DNA of 64,000 nucleotides, taken from positions 124,001 to 188,000 of the forward strand of contig CACHJZ010000002.1 of assembly GCA_902580275.1 (NCBI GenBank), in the 5' to 3' direction. How positions within the stretch are numbered: the stretch's first letter is position 1; every line of letters starts with the position of its first letter. Shown piece by piece: positions 39,598-49,018 of the stretch. Origin of the DNA: an uncultured Pelagibacteraceae bacterium (GTDB taxonomy: Bacteria > Pseudomonadota > Alphaproteobacteria > Pelagibacterales > Pelagibacteraceae). The notes beneath the pieces were generated by a model. The model was not told where the DNA came from. It saw only the letters and a program-made list of their open reading frames with translations, and ran no database searches. The position numbers and the translations under genes are program-made.

Positions 39598-40887
39598 CTA
39601 ATTCGCTTTAAATAACTCTTCACCATTTACAAATGTTGATAAAACTTTTCCTTGCATTTTTTTATCCTCTATAGATGTATTCTTAGATTTAGAAACCAAA
39701 TTTTCTTTTTTGATTATCCATGGTTTATTTATATCCACTATACAAAAATCTGCATTACTTCCTATAGTGAGAGTTCCTTTATTTATTTTAAGTATTTTAG
39801 CTGGATTACTTGACAATAGTTCAATAATTTTAAAAAGTTTAATTGAATTATTGTGATATTGTTCTAAAGCTAAAGGTAAAAGTGTTTCTATACCTGACGC
39901 ACCAGTTGCAGCTTGCGAAAAAGTTAACCTTTTAGACTCTTCATCTTCTGGTTTATGATCTGAAACAATCACATCAATAAGATCTTTATTTATTGCTTCT
40001 ACCAGTGACATCCTATCCTCCTCTGTTCTTAAAGGGGGTGATAGTTTTAAGAAGGTTCTAAAATCACCAATATCATTTTCATTTAAAGACAAATTATTAA
40101 TTGATACACCAGTAGTAAATTTTACAGCATCTTTCTTTTTTTTAATTACATCAACGGACTTTGATGATGAAATTTGAGAAATATGGTACCTACAATTAAA
40201 ATCCTCTAATAATGTTAAGTCTCTTTCAATAATAATTCTTTCCGCCAAATCAGGTATACCTTGTAAACCTAAACGAGTTGCAACTATACCATCGTTTACG
40301 CTTCCATTTTTAGATAACTCAAAATCTTCAGCATGTTGCATTACCAAGCAATCAAGATCATAAGCTGATCTCATAATTCTGGACATTAATCGAGTATTTT
40401 GAATTGTTTTAATACCATCTGTAAATGCAATAATTCCTTTCTTTTTTAAGAGTCCAAATTCAGTCATGTTTGTACTTTCTAAATTTTTAGTCAGTGATGC
40501 AGAGGGATAAATATTTATCTTGGATTTATCTCGACCTCTACGTTTTAAAAAGTCTACAATAGATACATTATCTATAACTGGCGATGTATTTGGCATTGTA
40601 ACAACCGATGTTACCCCACCAGATAGAGCAGCATTACTTAACGTTTTAAAATTCTCTTTATATTCAAAACCAGGCTCACCCACAAATACTCTCATATCTA
40701 CTAGCCCCGGGAATATATGTTTACCATTTAAATCAATAAATTTTTCTCTTGATGGAATATTATTTTTATTTACTTTTTTTCCAACAGCCTCGATTTTACC
40801 TTCTTCATTTACTATCAATCCTCCAACTTCATCAATTGCATTATGAGGATCTATTATATTTGCATTTAAAAAAAACTTTTTCTTCAT
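39598..40887 (-). CDS. pyrC: Dihydroorotase-like protein lacking the HxH metal ligands (PyrC/PyrX type)
   Basis: A 429-residue amidohydrolase of the dihydroorotase family, next to pyrB. The ATG at 40887 overlaps the pyrB stop (ATGA); a longer TTG start is less likely. In active enzymes the first metal motif is DxHxHxR; here the site reads [11 protein letters not shown], with both histidines replaced. Later ligand positions remain ([27 protein letters not shown]). In Pseudomonas and some alphaproteobacteria such pseudo-dihydroorotases support aspartate transcarbamoylase rather than catalyse. I infer a structural role and a second, active dihydroorotase elsewhere. Family is certain, activity doubtful. 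Confidence 0.88.
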   Translation of the reverse strand: MKKKFFLNANIIDPHNAIDEVGGLIVNEEGKIEAVGKKVNKNNIPSREKFIDLNGKHIFPGLVDMRVFVGEPGFEYKENFKTLSNAALSGGVTSVVTMPNTSPVIDNVSIVDFLKRRGRDKSKINIYPSASLTKNLESTNMTEFGLLKKKGIIAFTDGIKTIQNTRLMSRIMRSAYDLDCLVMQHAEDFELSKNGSVNDGIVATRLGLQGIPDLAERIIIERDLTLLEDFNCRYHISQISSSKSVDVIKKKKDAVKFTTGVSINNLSLNENDIGDFRTFLKLSPPLRTEEDRMSLVEAINKDLIDVIVSDHKPEDEESKRLTFSQAATGASGIETLLPLALEQYHNNSIKLFKIIELLSSNPAKILKINKGTLTIGSNADFCIVDINKPWIIKKENLVSKSKNTSIEDKKMQGKVLSTFVNGEELFKAN

Positions 40888-41825
40888 TGTTGTCCAAAAA
40901 TTTTTAAGCAAGCCATTCGTACAGCTACCCCAAGTTCAACTTGTTCCTTAATAACACTTTTGTTTATATCATCAGCGAGTTTTGTATCTATTTCGATACC
41001 TCTATTCATAGGTCCAGGATGCATTATTAGGGCATCATCTTTTGCTAATTTAAGTTTATCTGGCGTTAGTCCGTAATACTCATAATACTCTCTGTTTGAT
41101 GATAAAAATGAGCTTGTCATTCTTTCATTTTGTAATCTTAACATCATGACAATATCACAATCTTTGACACCATCTTTCATATTAGTAAATTTGTTTATTC
41201 CTAATTTTTCAATATCCTTTGGCATTAAATTTGATGGTGCAACAATATTTAATTCAGCACCTAGCATATTAAGTAAATAAATATTTGATCTTGCTACTCT
41301 TGAATGGAGAATATCACCGCAAATTGCAATTTTTAATCCACTAATTTTTTTCTTTCTATCTATTATTGTTAATGCATCTAATAAAGCTTGAGTTGGATGT
41401 TCTCTTCTTCCGTCTCCAGCATTTAATACAGCGCAATTTACTTTTTGTGAAAGTAGATTACATGCTCCAGAATCCTGATGTCTGATAACGATTATATCTG
41501 GATGCATCGCATTTAATGTCATTGCAGTATCAATTAAAGTTTCACCTTTTTTAATTGCTGAATTTACAATATTCATTGACATTACATCTGCGCCTAATCT
41601 CTTACCTGCTAACTCAAAAGAGCTTTGCGTTCTTGTTGATGGTTCAAAAAAGAGATTAATTTGAGTTTTACCTCTTAAAATATCAATTTTTTTATTTTTG
41701 CTCTTATTTAAAGTTATAAATGATTTAGCTTCGTCTAAAATTAAATTTATATCAGAAATAGAAAGGTCTTGTATTCCTAGAAGGTGTTTTTTTGAAATTT
41801 TAATAGCTTTTTTATTAATTGCCAT
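40884..41825 (-). CDS. pyrB: Aspartate carbamoyltransferase catalytic subunit
   Basis: PyrB makes carbamoyl-aspartate, the committed step of pyrimidine synthesis. The product from the ATG at 41825 ([17 protein letters not shown]) has 313 residues; a TTG at 41834 would add three. The carbamoyl-phosphate motif [20 protein letters not shown] is intact, as are [11 protein letters not shown] and the aspartate-side [12 protein letters not shown]. No pyrI is adjacent. It overlaps the dihydroorotase-like gene by 4 bases, suggesting the two proteins form a complex. Confidence 0.95.
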   Translation of the reverse strand: MAINKKAIKISKKHLLGIQDLSISDINLILDEAKSFITLNKSKNKKIDILRGKTQINLFFEPSTRTQSSFELAGKRLGADVMSMNIVNSAIKKGETLIDTAMTLNAMHPDIIVIRHQDSGACNLLSQKVNCAVLNAGDGRREHPTQALLDALTIIDRKKKISGLKIAICGDILHSRVARSNIYLLNMLGAELNIVAPSNLMPKDIEKLGINKFTNMKDGVKDCDIVMMLRLQNERMTSSFLSSNREYYEYYGLTPDKLKLAKDDALIMHPGPMNRGIEIDTKLADDINKSVIKEQVELGVAVRMACLKIFGQQ

Positions 41826-41868
41826 TAAAACCAACTCTATAAACTTTTAATGCCACTAAGGCAAGGGT

Positions 41869-42324
41869 TTAATTATTTAAATAATCAATAGCTCCTTGAA
41901 GTATAAATGTAGCCGCTTTTTCGTCGATTTTCTTTTTTTTTTGAGAAAATTTTATGTCGAGATCACTCGATAAACTATAAGCCCCTGATGTCGATAGCCT
42001 TTCATCCCACAAACAAACTGGAATAGCAGTTTTTTCTTCAATAATTTTAGCTTTATCTCTGATTGATTGTGAACTTTTACCAAATGACCCGTCCATATTT
42101 AACGGATTTCCAACAATTATACCTGAAATGTTATTTTCTTTTATTATATTTGCAAGTTCAGAGGATAAATTTTCTATGTTGGTAAATTGAATAGTCTTAT
42201 AAGGAGTGGCAATTTTCCTCCTATCATCACAGACAGAAACGCCAATTCTTTTAGATCCTAGGTCTAAACCTAACAATCTTGAATTATTATCTAATTTATC
42301 TTTTAGGGCATCGATTGTGATCAT
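41869..42324 (-). CDS. ruvX: Putative pre-16S rRNA nuclease RuvX/YqgF
   Basis: The family (YqgF) trims the 5' end of 16S rRNA and was earlier predicted to resolve Holliday junctions. The 151-residue product has the RNase H-like start LLGLDLGSKRIGVSVCD, the GIIVGNPLNMDGS strand with catalytic acid nearby, and LWDERLSTSGAYSL. It is the first gene of the minus-strand pyrB/pyrC-like/plsY/topA block and is divergent from gatC across a 45-base gap. Confidence 0.9.
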   Translation of the reverse strand: MITIDALKDKLDNNSRLLGLDLGSKRIGVSVCDDRRKIATPYKTIQFTNIENLSSELANIIKENNISGIIVGNPLNMDGSFGKSSQSIRDKAKIIEEKTAIPVCLWDERLSTSGAYSLSSDLDIKFSQKKKKIDEKAATFILQGAIDYLNN

Positions 42325-42369
42325 ATTGTAATTTTCAGATTAAATGATAGTTTTCAATATTCTTATCAT

Positions 42370-42657
42370 ATGACTATAGATCTTAAAACAGTAAAGCATA
42401 TCTCTAAATTGTCCAGAATATCGATAGATGATAATAAAGCTAAAAAATTAAGTGATGATTTAAATTCAATATTTAAATTTATCGAAAAACTAGAAGAGCT
42501 AGATACTGAAAAAATTGAACCACTTGCATCAATTGCTGAAACAAATTTAAAACTAAGAAAGGACGAAATTAAATCAAAAAATATAAGAGAAGATATACTT
42601 AAAAACTCACCTGAAGATAATAAAGATTTTTTTGTAGTCCCAAAGGTTGTTGAATAA
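42370..42657 (+). CDS. gatC: Asp/Glu-tRNA amidotransferase subunit C
   Basis: GatC is the small clamp that ties GatA to GatB in the enzyme converting Asp-tRNA(Asn) and Glu-tRNA(Gln) to Asn- and Gln-tRNA. The 95-residue product has KHISKLSRISIDDNKAKKLS and FIEKLEELDTEKIEPLASI, typical of the family, and ends in DFFVVPKVVE. It overlaps gatA by one base. Confidence 0.94.
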   Translation: MTIDLKTVKHISKLSRISIDDNKAKKLSDDLNSIFKFIEKLEELDTEKIEPLASIAETNLKLRKDEIKSKNIREDILKNSPEDNKDFFVVPKVVE

Positions 42658-44114
42658 TGTCTAATATAATTGATTTAAAGCTGTTTGAGTTAGTTGAAAA
42701 AATAAAAAAAAAAGAAATTTCATCTACAGAAGTTACTAAAGCATTTATTGACAGGTCACAAAAATCAAAAAAACTAAATTCTTATATTACGGAAAATTTT
42801 GAAAACGCATTACAAAAAGCTAAACAATTTGATGAAAAACCAGATTTTAATAAAAAATTACCCGGTATTCCTTTAGCAGTAAAAGATCTTTTTTGTACCA
42901 AAAATATTCGAACTACTGCTGGTAGTAAAATTTTAGAAAATTTTATTCCAACATATGAATCGACTGTTACCCAAAATATTTTAAATGAAGGGGGCATTAT
43001 CATTGGAAAATTGAATTGTGATGAATTTGCAATGGGATCGTCTAATGAAACTAGTTTTTTTGGAAATGTACAAAATCCTATATCAGAAAATTTAGTTCCA
43101 GGAGGTTCATCTGGTGGTTCATCTTCAGCTCTTGCTGCAAATTTAACACCTGCTACAATAGGAACAGACACGGGTGGTTCAATTAGACAACCAGCCTCTT
43201 TCACAGGTACAGTTGGACTAAAACCAACATATGGAAGCTGCTCAAGGTATGGCATCGTAGCTTTTGCATCCTCTTTGGACCAGGCTGGTCCAATGACACA
43301 AAATGTAAAAGACTGTGCTTTGATGCTAGAAGTTATTAGTTCTTATGACAATAAAGACTCTACATCTGTTGATTTTAAAAGAGGCCAATATCTAAAAGAT
43401 CTTAATGAAAATATTAAAGGAAAAAAAATAGGAATACCTAAGCAATATAGAGTTGATGGAATGCCTAAAGAAATAGAAGAACTTTGGAAAAAAGGTATGA
43501 AAATAATCGAGGACAATGGAGGAGAAATAATTGAAATTAATTTACCAAACACTAATTATGCCTTACCAACTTATTACATAGTAGCTCCTGCAGAAGCTTC
43601 GTCAAATTTAGCTAGATACGATGGCGTAAAGTATGGGTTTAGATCAAAGGGAGAAAATCTGATTGACATGTATGAAAAGACGAGATCTGAAGGATTTGGT
43701 GATGAAGTAAAGAGACGAATAATGATTGGAACATATGTTCTATCCTCTGGTTATTATGATGCATATTATTTAAAAGCACAAAAAGTAAGAAGATTGATTA
43801 AAAATGATTTTGATGAAGCTTATAAAAAGGTTGATGCTATATTAACACCGTCAACTCCGAGCTCAGCTTTTAAGATTGGTGAAAAAACAAATGATCCTGT
43901 CTCAATGTATTTAAATGATATATTTACTGTACCGATTAACTTAGCAGGCTTACCAGCTATATCTATACCGGCTGGTCATGATAAATCAGGTTACCCTTTA
44001 GGGCTTCAAGTGATAGGCAAAGCTTTTGATGAACAAAATATTCTTAATATAGCTTATTCAATTGAAAAAAATATTAATTTTAAAAATAATATTAATGATT
44101 GGTGGATAAATTGA
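42657..44114 (+). CDS. gatA: Asp/Glu-tRNA amidotransferase subunit A
   Basis: GatA is the amidase that releases ammonia from glutamine or asparagine for the amidotransferase. The 485-residue protein carries the amidase-signature triad: Lys76 in PLAVKDLF, Ser151 in [11 protein letters not shown], and Ser175 in [14 protein letters not shown]. Length and C-terminal region ([19 protein letters not shown]) are normal. It overlaps gatB by 4 bases if gatB starts at the TTG at 44111. Confidence 0.97.
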   Translation: MSNIIDLKLFELVEKIKKKEISSTEVTKAFIDRSQKSKKLNSYITENFENALQKAKQFDEKPDFNKKLPGIPLAVKDLFCTKNIRTTAGSKILENFIPTYESTVTQNILNEGGIIIGKLNCDEFAMGSSNETSFFGNVQNPISENLVPGGSSGGSSSALAANLTPATIGTDTGGSIRQPASFTGTVGLKPTYGSCSRYGIVAFASSLDQAGPMTQNVKDCALMLEVISSYDNKDSTSVDFKRGQYLKDLNENIKGKKIGIPKQYRVDGMPKEIEELWKKGMKIIEDNGGEIIEINLPNTNYALPTYYIVAPAEASSNLARYDGVKYGFRSKGENLIDMYEKTRSEGFGDEVKRRIMIGTYVLSSGYYDAYYLKAQKVRRLIKNDFDEAYKKVDAILTPSTPSSAFKIGEKTNDPVSMYLNDIFTVPINLAGLPAISIPAGHDKSGYPLGLQVIGKAFDEQNILNIAYSIEKNINFKNNINDWWIN

Positions 44115-45576
44115 GTAAGGAAAATAAAGAATATTTAATTAAAAGAAACACTAATGAATATGAAGTAGTTATTGGTCTTGAGGTACATGCTCAAGTATTG
44201 TCTGAGTCTAAGTTATTTTCAACTTCTCCAACGAAATTTGGTTCAGAACCAAATACACAAGTAAGTTTAGTAGATGCTGCTTTTCCTGGAATGTTACCTG
44301 TTATAAATGAGTTTTGCATTAAACAAGCAATTAAAACAGGTATAGGACTTAATGCCAAAATAAATAAAAAATCAATTTTTGATAGGAAGAATTATTTCTA
44401 TGCCGATTTACCTCAGGGATATCAAATATCACAATACAAAAATCCTATTGTGGGGGAAGGAACAGTCACATTAGATTTACCAAATGGTGAAAAAAAAATT
44501 GGAATTGAAAGATTACATCTTGAGCAAGATGCTGGTAAAAGCATTCATGATGTAGATCCAAATAATACATTAGTTGACTTAAACAGATCAGGGGTTGCAT
44601 TGATGGAAATCGTAAGTAAACCCGATTTAAGATCATTAGATGAGGTAAATTCATATATAAAAAAACTAAGATCTATAATGAGATATTTAGGTACATGTGA
44701 TGGCAATATGCAAGAGGGATCATTAAGAGCTGATGTGAATGTTTCAGTAAGAAAAAAGGGTAGTAAGGAACTTGGAACAAGATGTGAAATAAAGAATGTT
44801 AACTCAATCAAATTTATGCAAATGGCCATTGATTATGAAGCAAATAGACAAGTTGATGTTTTGGAAGAGGGTGGATCTATTGATCAAGAAACCAGATTAT
44901 TTGATACAAAAAAAAATGAAACTAGATCTATGAGATCTAAAGAAGATGCTCACGACTATAGATACTTTCCAGATCCAGATTTGCTTCCTTTGGAATTAGA
45001 TGAAAATTTTATTAACGATATTAAAAAAATATTCCAGAATTACCAGATGAAAAAAAGAAAAGATTTATAGAAAAGTTTAAGCTATCACCTTATGAGGCTA
45101 ATATTTTGGTATCTGATATAGATACATCAAAATATTTTGAGGAAGTATCAAAAAATTCTGATGTAAAACTCGCTACAAATTGGATTACAGGTGAATTATT
45201 TGCATTATTAAATGAAAAAAATTTAGAAATTACTGAAAGTCCTATTTCATCTAAAAATTTATCAAAATTAATAAATCTCATCAAAAAGGGTACAATTTCA
45301 GGAAAAATCGCAAAAACAATTTTTGAATTAATGTCTGATGGAGATAAGGATCCAGAAAAAATTGTTGAAGAAAAGGGTCTAAAACAACAAAGCGATCCAA
45401 AAGAATTAGAAAAAATTATAGATAAAATAATATCTGAAAATCCGAAAAATGTTGAGTTGTATAAATCTGGAAAAGATAAATTATTTGGCTTTTTTGTTGG
45501 CCAGGTTATGAAAAGCTCTGGTGGAAAAGCAAATCCACAATTAGTTAATGAAATACTAAAAAAAAAATTGAACTAA
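44111..45576 (+). pseudogene. gatB: Asp/Glu-tRNA amidotransferase subunit B, split by one missing A
   Basis: GatB binds the misacylated tRNA, phosphorylates it and performs amidation. The likely start is TTG at 44111, overlapping the gatA stop as TTGA. The first frame runs to 45070 and has [32 protein letters not shown], and [19 protein letters not shown]. It derails after [10 protein letters not shown] and stops. The rest of the protein continues in another frame from about 45031 to 45576: [20 protein letters not shown], then the helical and tail domains that grip the tRNA. One added A in the 7-A run at 45023-45029 restores [15 protein letters not shown] and a protein of about 488 residues. 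Since gatC and gatA are intact and the enzyme is normally essential, a sequence error or slippage is more likely than loss. Confidence 0.9.
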
Positions 45577-45577
45577 A

Positions 45578-46234
45578 ATGGGTTCAAATCTTCAGTTAAA
45601 CAGTCAAATTGAAAATTATATTAATAATTATTCAATAGATTTACATCCAGTTCAAAAAGAGATCATAAAATATAATGAAAAACTTGGTGAAATTAAAAAA
45701 ATGCAAATATCAGTTAGCCAATGTCATTTCTTACACTTTATTATTAAAATTACTAATCCAAAAAATATTTTGGAAATTGGTACATTTACAGGGTTAAGCA
45801 CTTTAACTATGGCCTTGGCATCAAATGATGATACTTCGATCACGACTTTAGATAAGAACAAGGAAACCTCTAAAATAGCAAGATCATTTTTTGACAAAGC
45901 TAATCTTAGTAAAAAAATTAATTTATTAGTAAATAATGCTAAGAAAAGTTTAGAAGATTTATTAAATTCAAATAAATATTTTGATATGGTATTTATTGAT
46001 GCTGATAAAGAGAATTATATAGATTATTTTGAAAAATCTTTAAAAATTACTAATAAGTCGGGAATTATAATTACAGATAATGTATTATGGTATGGGGATG
46101 TAGCCAATGAAGACAAGAATGACAGGCTTACGGTAAAGATAAGGGAATTCAATTCATATATAAAAAAAAATAATAAAGTTGAGTCTCTAATCCTTCCTAT
46201 TGGTGACGGTTTGTCTATATGTAGGAAATTATAA
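45578..46234 (+). CDS. SAM-dependent O-methyltransferase (caffeoyl-CoA O-methyltransferase-like)
   Basis: The 218-residue product has a class I methyltransferase fold of the COG4122 type: motif I ILEIGTFTGLSTLTMALA, then ITTLDKNKETSKIARSF, and DMVFIDADKENYIDYFEK with the metal-binding acidic residues, followed by IIITDNVLWYGDV. These are Mg2+-dependent catechol-type O-methyltransferases; in some bacteria relatives (TrmR) methylate wobble hydroxyuridine in tRNA. The next gene, trhO, makes that hydroxyuridine, so a tRNA U34 methylation role is a reasonable inference, but the substrate cannot be proven from sequence. It overlaps trhO by one base. Confidence 0.85.
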   Translation: MGSNLQLNSQIENYINNYSIDLHPVQKEIIKYNEKLGEIKKMQISVSQCHFLHFIIKITNPKNILEIGTFTGLSTLTMALASNDDTSITTLDKNKETSKIARSFFDKANLSKKINLLVNNAKKSLEDLLNSNKYFDMVFIDADKENYIDYFEKSLKITNKSGIIITDNVLWYGDVANEDKNDRLTVKIREFNSYIKKNNKVESLILPIGDGLSICRKL

Positions 46235-47133
46235 TGTATAAGATATTTGGTTTTTATAAGTTTAAGAAGATTAAAAATATAAAATTATTAAAAAAAAATC
46301 TCAAAAATTTCATAGAAGAAGAACAGGTAAGGGGTACCATTATAATTTCTATTGAAGGGATAAACGGTACAATTAGTTTCAAGCCTACTAAATATAAAAA
46401 AGTCAAGAATAAGATTTTAAATTTACTAAATATCAGAAAGTTAGATAATGAAAATATATCCTATTATAAGTATCAAGTTTTTAAAAAAGGTAAAATTAAA
46501 ATTAAAAAAGAAGTTGTTCCAATAGGATTGAAATTAAATAAAATTGTTACAAAAAACAAAATAGAACCTAAAGATTGGAATAAGTTTATATTAAAAAAAG
46601 AAACTGTTCTTATTGATACTAGAAAAAATTTTGAATTTAAAGTTGGAACATTTAAAGGATCTATTAATCCAGAATTAAATAATTTTAGAGATTTTCCACG
46701 ATATTTTAAAACCTTAAAAAAAGATCAAAACATAGGTATGTTTTGCACGGGTGGTATAAGATGTGAAAAGGCTAGTGCTTATTTAAAAAAAAAAGGTTTT
46801 AAAAATGTTTACCAATTAAAAGGTGGAATAATAAATTATTTAGATAATGTTAAGAAAAAGGATAGTTTATGGAGTGGGGACTGCTTCGTATTTGATAATC
46901 GTGTATCAATTAAACATGGATTGAAGCCTGGAAATTTAAAAATATGTCCAGGTTGTAGAAATCCAATCAAACTTTCTGAGAGAAAATCTAAATTTTATGA
47001 GCAAGGTGTTAGTTGTCCAAATTGTTATAATAACTTAACAAATTCACAAAAACAGAGATTTAGAATGAGACAAAAGCAGATATTAACAGCAAAAAAACAT
47101 GGAAAAAAATACTTTTTCCAAAGAGAAGCTTGA
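46234..47133 (+). CDS. trhO: tRNA uridine(34) hydroxylase TrhO (rhodanese family)
   Basis: TrhO (YceA) hydroxylates U34 in certain tRNAs, an early step to methoxyuridine or carboxymethoxyuridine wobble bases. The 299-residue protein has an N-terminal acylphosphatase-like domain (GTIIISIEGINGTISF), a rhodanese domain with the active-site loop MFCTGGIRCEKASAYLKK, and a C-terminal cysteine-rich region (CPGCRNPIKLSE, CPNCY). It directly follows an O-methyltransferase gene, fitting a hydroxylase-methylase pair. Its stop lies one base before the MATE gene start. Confidence 0.92.
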   Translation: MYKIFGFYKFKKIKNIKLLKKNLKNFIEEEQVRGTIIISIEGINGTISFKPTKYKKVKNKILNLLNIRKLDNENISYYKYQVFKKGKIKIKKEVVPIGLKLNKIVTKNKIEPKDWNKFILKKETVLIDTRKNFEFKVGTFKGSINPELNNFRDFPRYFKTLKKDQNIGMFCTGGIRCEKASAYLKKKGFKNVYQLKGGIINYLDNVKKKDSLWSGDCFVFDNRVSIKHGLKPGNLKICPGCRNPIKLSERKSKFYEQGVSCPNCYNNLTNSQKQRFRMRQKQILTAKKHGKKYFFQREA

Positions 47134-47134
47134 A

Positions 47135-48496
47135 ATGAATTTACTAAAGGACAACATTCCTCATTTAGTTCGTAAATTAGCACTACCTGCTATGGTGGGG
47201 ATGTTATTTCAAACCTTGTATAATATTGTTGATACTTTTTATGCTGGAAAAATATCACCCGAGGCATTAGCGGCATTAAGTAAATCATTTCCAATATACT
47301 TTATTATTGTAGCAACCTCTATAGGAGTTACTGTAGCAGGAACCTCCTTGATAGGAAATAGTATTGGTGAAAAGAATAAAGAAAATATATTAAATTATTT
47401 CACTCACATCATTTATTTTGGAGTCTTGATATCAGTTGTAATTACACTAATAGGTTTAAATTTTTCCGATAAAATTTTTTCTTTAATGGTAACAACTAAA
47501 GAAGTTACTGAACTAGGTCTTGAATATACAGATATAATTTTTTCGGGATCAATATTATTTATTTTAGTTGTAGCTTTAAATTCATTGTTACACGCTGAAG
47601 GAGATACAAAAACCTACAGAAATGTGTTAATTTTATCATTCTTTATAAATTTAATATTGAATCCAATTTTAATATTTGGTCTATTGTTTTTTCCAGCTTT
47701 AGGAGTTAAAGGAATTGCGATATCTACTATATTTTCTCAGTCAGTAGCTTTTTTTATAATTTTATTTAAAATTTTAAAAAATCCTAGAATTAAAGAAATT
47801 ACTAATAAATTTCTTATTCCAAAATTATTTTATTTTATTAATATTTTCTTTACATCAATGCCCATTGTAGTTTCAATATTTGCATACTCTATAACAGCAG
47901 CAATTGTTCTTGCTTATATTGGTCAATCTGGTGAATATGCAGTAGCCGGTTACGGGGCAGGTACAAGAATTGAGCAAGTAGTATTACTTCCGATATTAGG
48001 TATTAATACAGCAATTATTTCTATCATTTCTCAAAATTTTGGTGCTAAAAATTTCGATAGAGTTAAAGAAACATATTTTACTTCTATAAAATATTCATTT
48101 CTTATTATGATTGTATCTGGAATATTTTTGTACATATTGTCAGATCTTATAATAAGTTTTTTTTCTAGTGATCCAGTTGTTATCGATTTTGGTTCTAAAT
48201 ACTTAAAAATTTGTGCATTTATTTTGCCTGCATACCCAATATTTTTTCTCTCAAACGGTTTATTTATGGCAATAAAGAAATCGGAAAATGCAATGATTTC
48301 AAATTTATTTAGAAATGGCTTTAATCCAATAATGGTATTTCTTTTTGCAAGATATATAAATGCAAGTTTTGAAACCTTTTTTTGGCTCTGGGCAGGAGTA
48401 AATTGGATTTTTTCAGGAATTTATTTTAGTATTTTAATATTATATTTAAAATTTAGATTAGAGAAAACGAGCGCTGTCGTTAATCCACAGCCATAA
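47135..48496 (+). CDS. MATE family efflux transporter
   Basis: A 453-residue membrane protein with about 12 hydrophobic spans and the MATE start (LVRKLALPAMVGMLFQTLYN, then IVDTFYAGKISPEALAALS). These transporters export cationic drugs or metabolites in exchange for Na+ or H+. The ATG at 47135 follows the trhO stop by one base; a longer ATG at 47099 would overlap trhO by 35 bases. The last 39 bases overlap the convergent soxG gene. Substrate unknown. Confidence 0.88.
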   Translation: MNLLKDNIPHLVRKLALPAMVGMLFQTLYNIVDTFYAGKISPEALAALSKSFPIYFIIVATSIGVTVAGTSLIGNSIGEKNKENILNYFTHIIYFGVLISVVITLIGLNFSDKIFSLMVTTKEVTELGLEYTDIIFSGSILFILVVALNSLLHAEGDTKTYRNVLILSFFINLILNPILIFGLLFFPALGVKGIAISTIFSQSVAFFIILFKILKNPRIKEITNKFLIPKLFYFINIFFTSMPIVVSIFAYSITAAIVLAYIGQSGEYAVAGYGAGTRIEQVVLLPILGINTAIISIISQNFGAKNFDRVKETYFTSIKYSFLIMIVSGIFLYILSDLIISFFSSDPVVIDFGSKYLKICAFILPAYPIFFLSNGLFMAIKKSENAMISNLFRNGFNPIMVFLFARYINASFETFFWLWAGVNWIFSGIYFSILILYLKFRLEKTSAVVNPQP

Positions 48497-49018
48497 ATCT
48501 TCAGAAAAAGACCTTCTCACAAATAAATTTAAATTATTATCGTCTATGTTATGTAAAATAACATCAGTATGATTTAACAAAGTTTGAGCTACAGAACCTT
48601 TTTTCATTTTAAAGTTTTTAAAATCATATGGTGAAGATTTCGATAATAAATCATAAATTTTAGAACCTTTAAGATTGATCATTACCCAATGATCTGTAAC
48701 ATTAGTGACTGAACCTTGGTTTGTATTAGAAATATTGTTAAACAAATTTTCTTCCAATAGATTTTGTTGTTCATATGAGATTTTGTTATTTGAATAAATT
48801 AACCACTCATCAGGGCTCAACCACAAAATAGAATAATCCTCATTACTTGATGAGGTATTTGCTTCTATAGGTGGTATTATTGAAAGAAGTTTGCCTATTT
48901 TAGTTGAAAATTCTCTTTTGTTACTTCTTAGGTTAATTTTTAAAATAGGTTCTACCTCAGATAAAGTTAGATCTCCATATGATTTACTATCTTGTACTGT
49001 AGTTTCAAAATTAAGCAT
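48458..49018 (-). CDS. soxG: Sarcosine oxidase gamma subunit
   Basis: The smallest non-zinc subunit of heterotetrameric sarcosine oxidase, which oxidises N-methylglycine to glycine and delivers a methylene group to tetrahydrofolate. The 186-residue product shows the weakly conserved family pattern, e.g. ILWLSPDEWLIYS, VTDHWVMINLKG and the C-terminal FVRRSFSEDLWLWINDSARF. Identity is helped by its place as the last gene of soxB-soxD-soxA-soxG. It overlaps soxA by 8 bases and the convergent MATE gene by 39 bases. Confidence 0.9.
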   Translation of the reverse strand: MLNFETTVQDSKSYGDLTLSEVEPILKINLRSNKREFSTKIGKLLSIIPPIEANTSSSNEDYSILWLSPDEWLIYSNNKISYEQQNLLEENLFNNISNTNQGSVTNVTDHWVMINLKGSKIYDLLSKSSPYDFKNFKMKKGSVAQTLLNHTDVILHNIDDNNLNLFVRRSFSEDLWLWINDSARFL

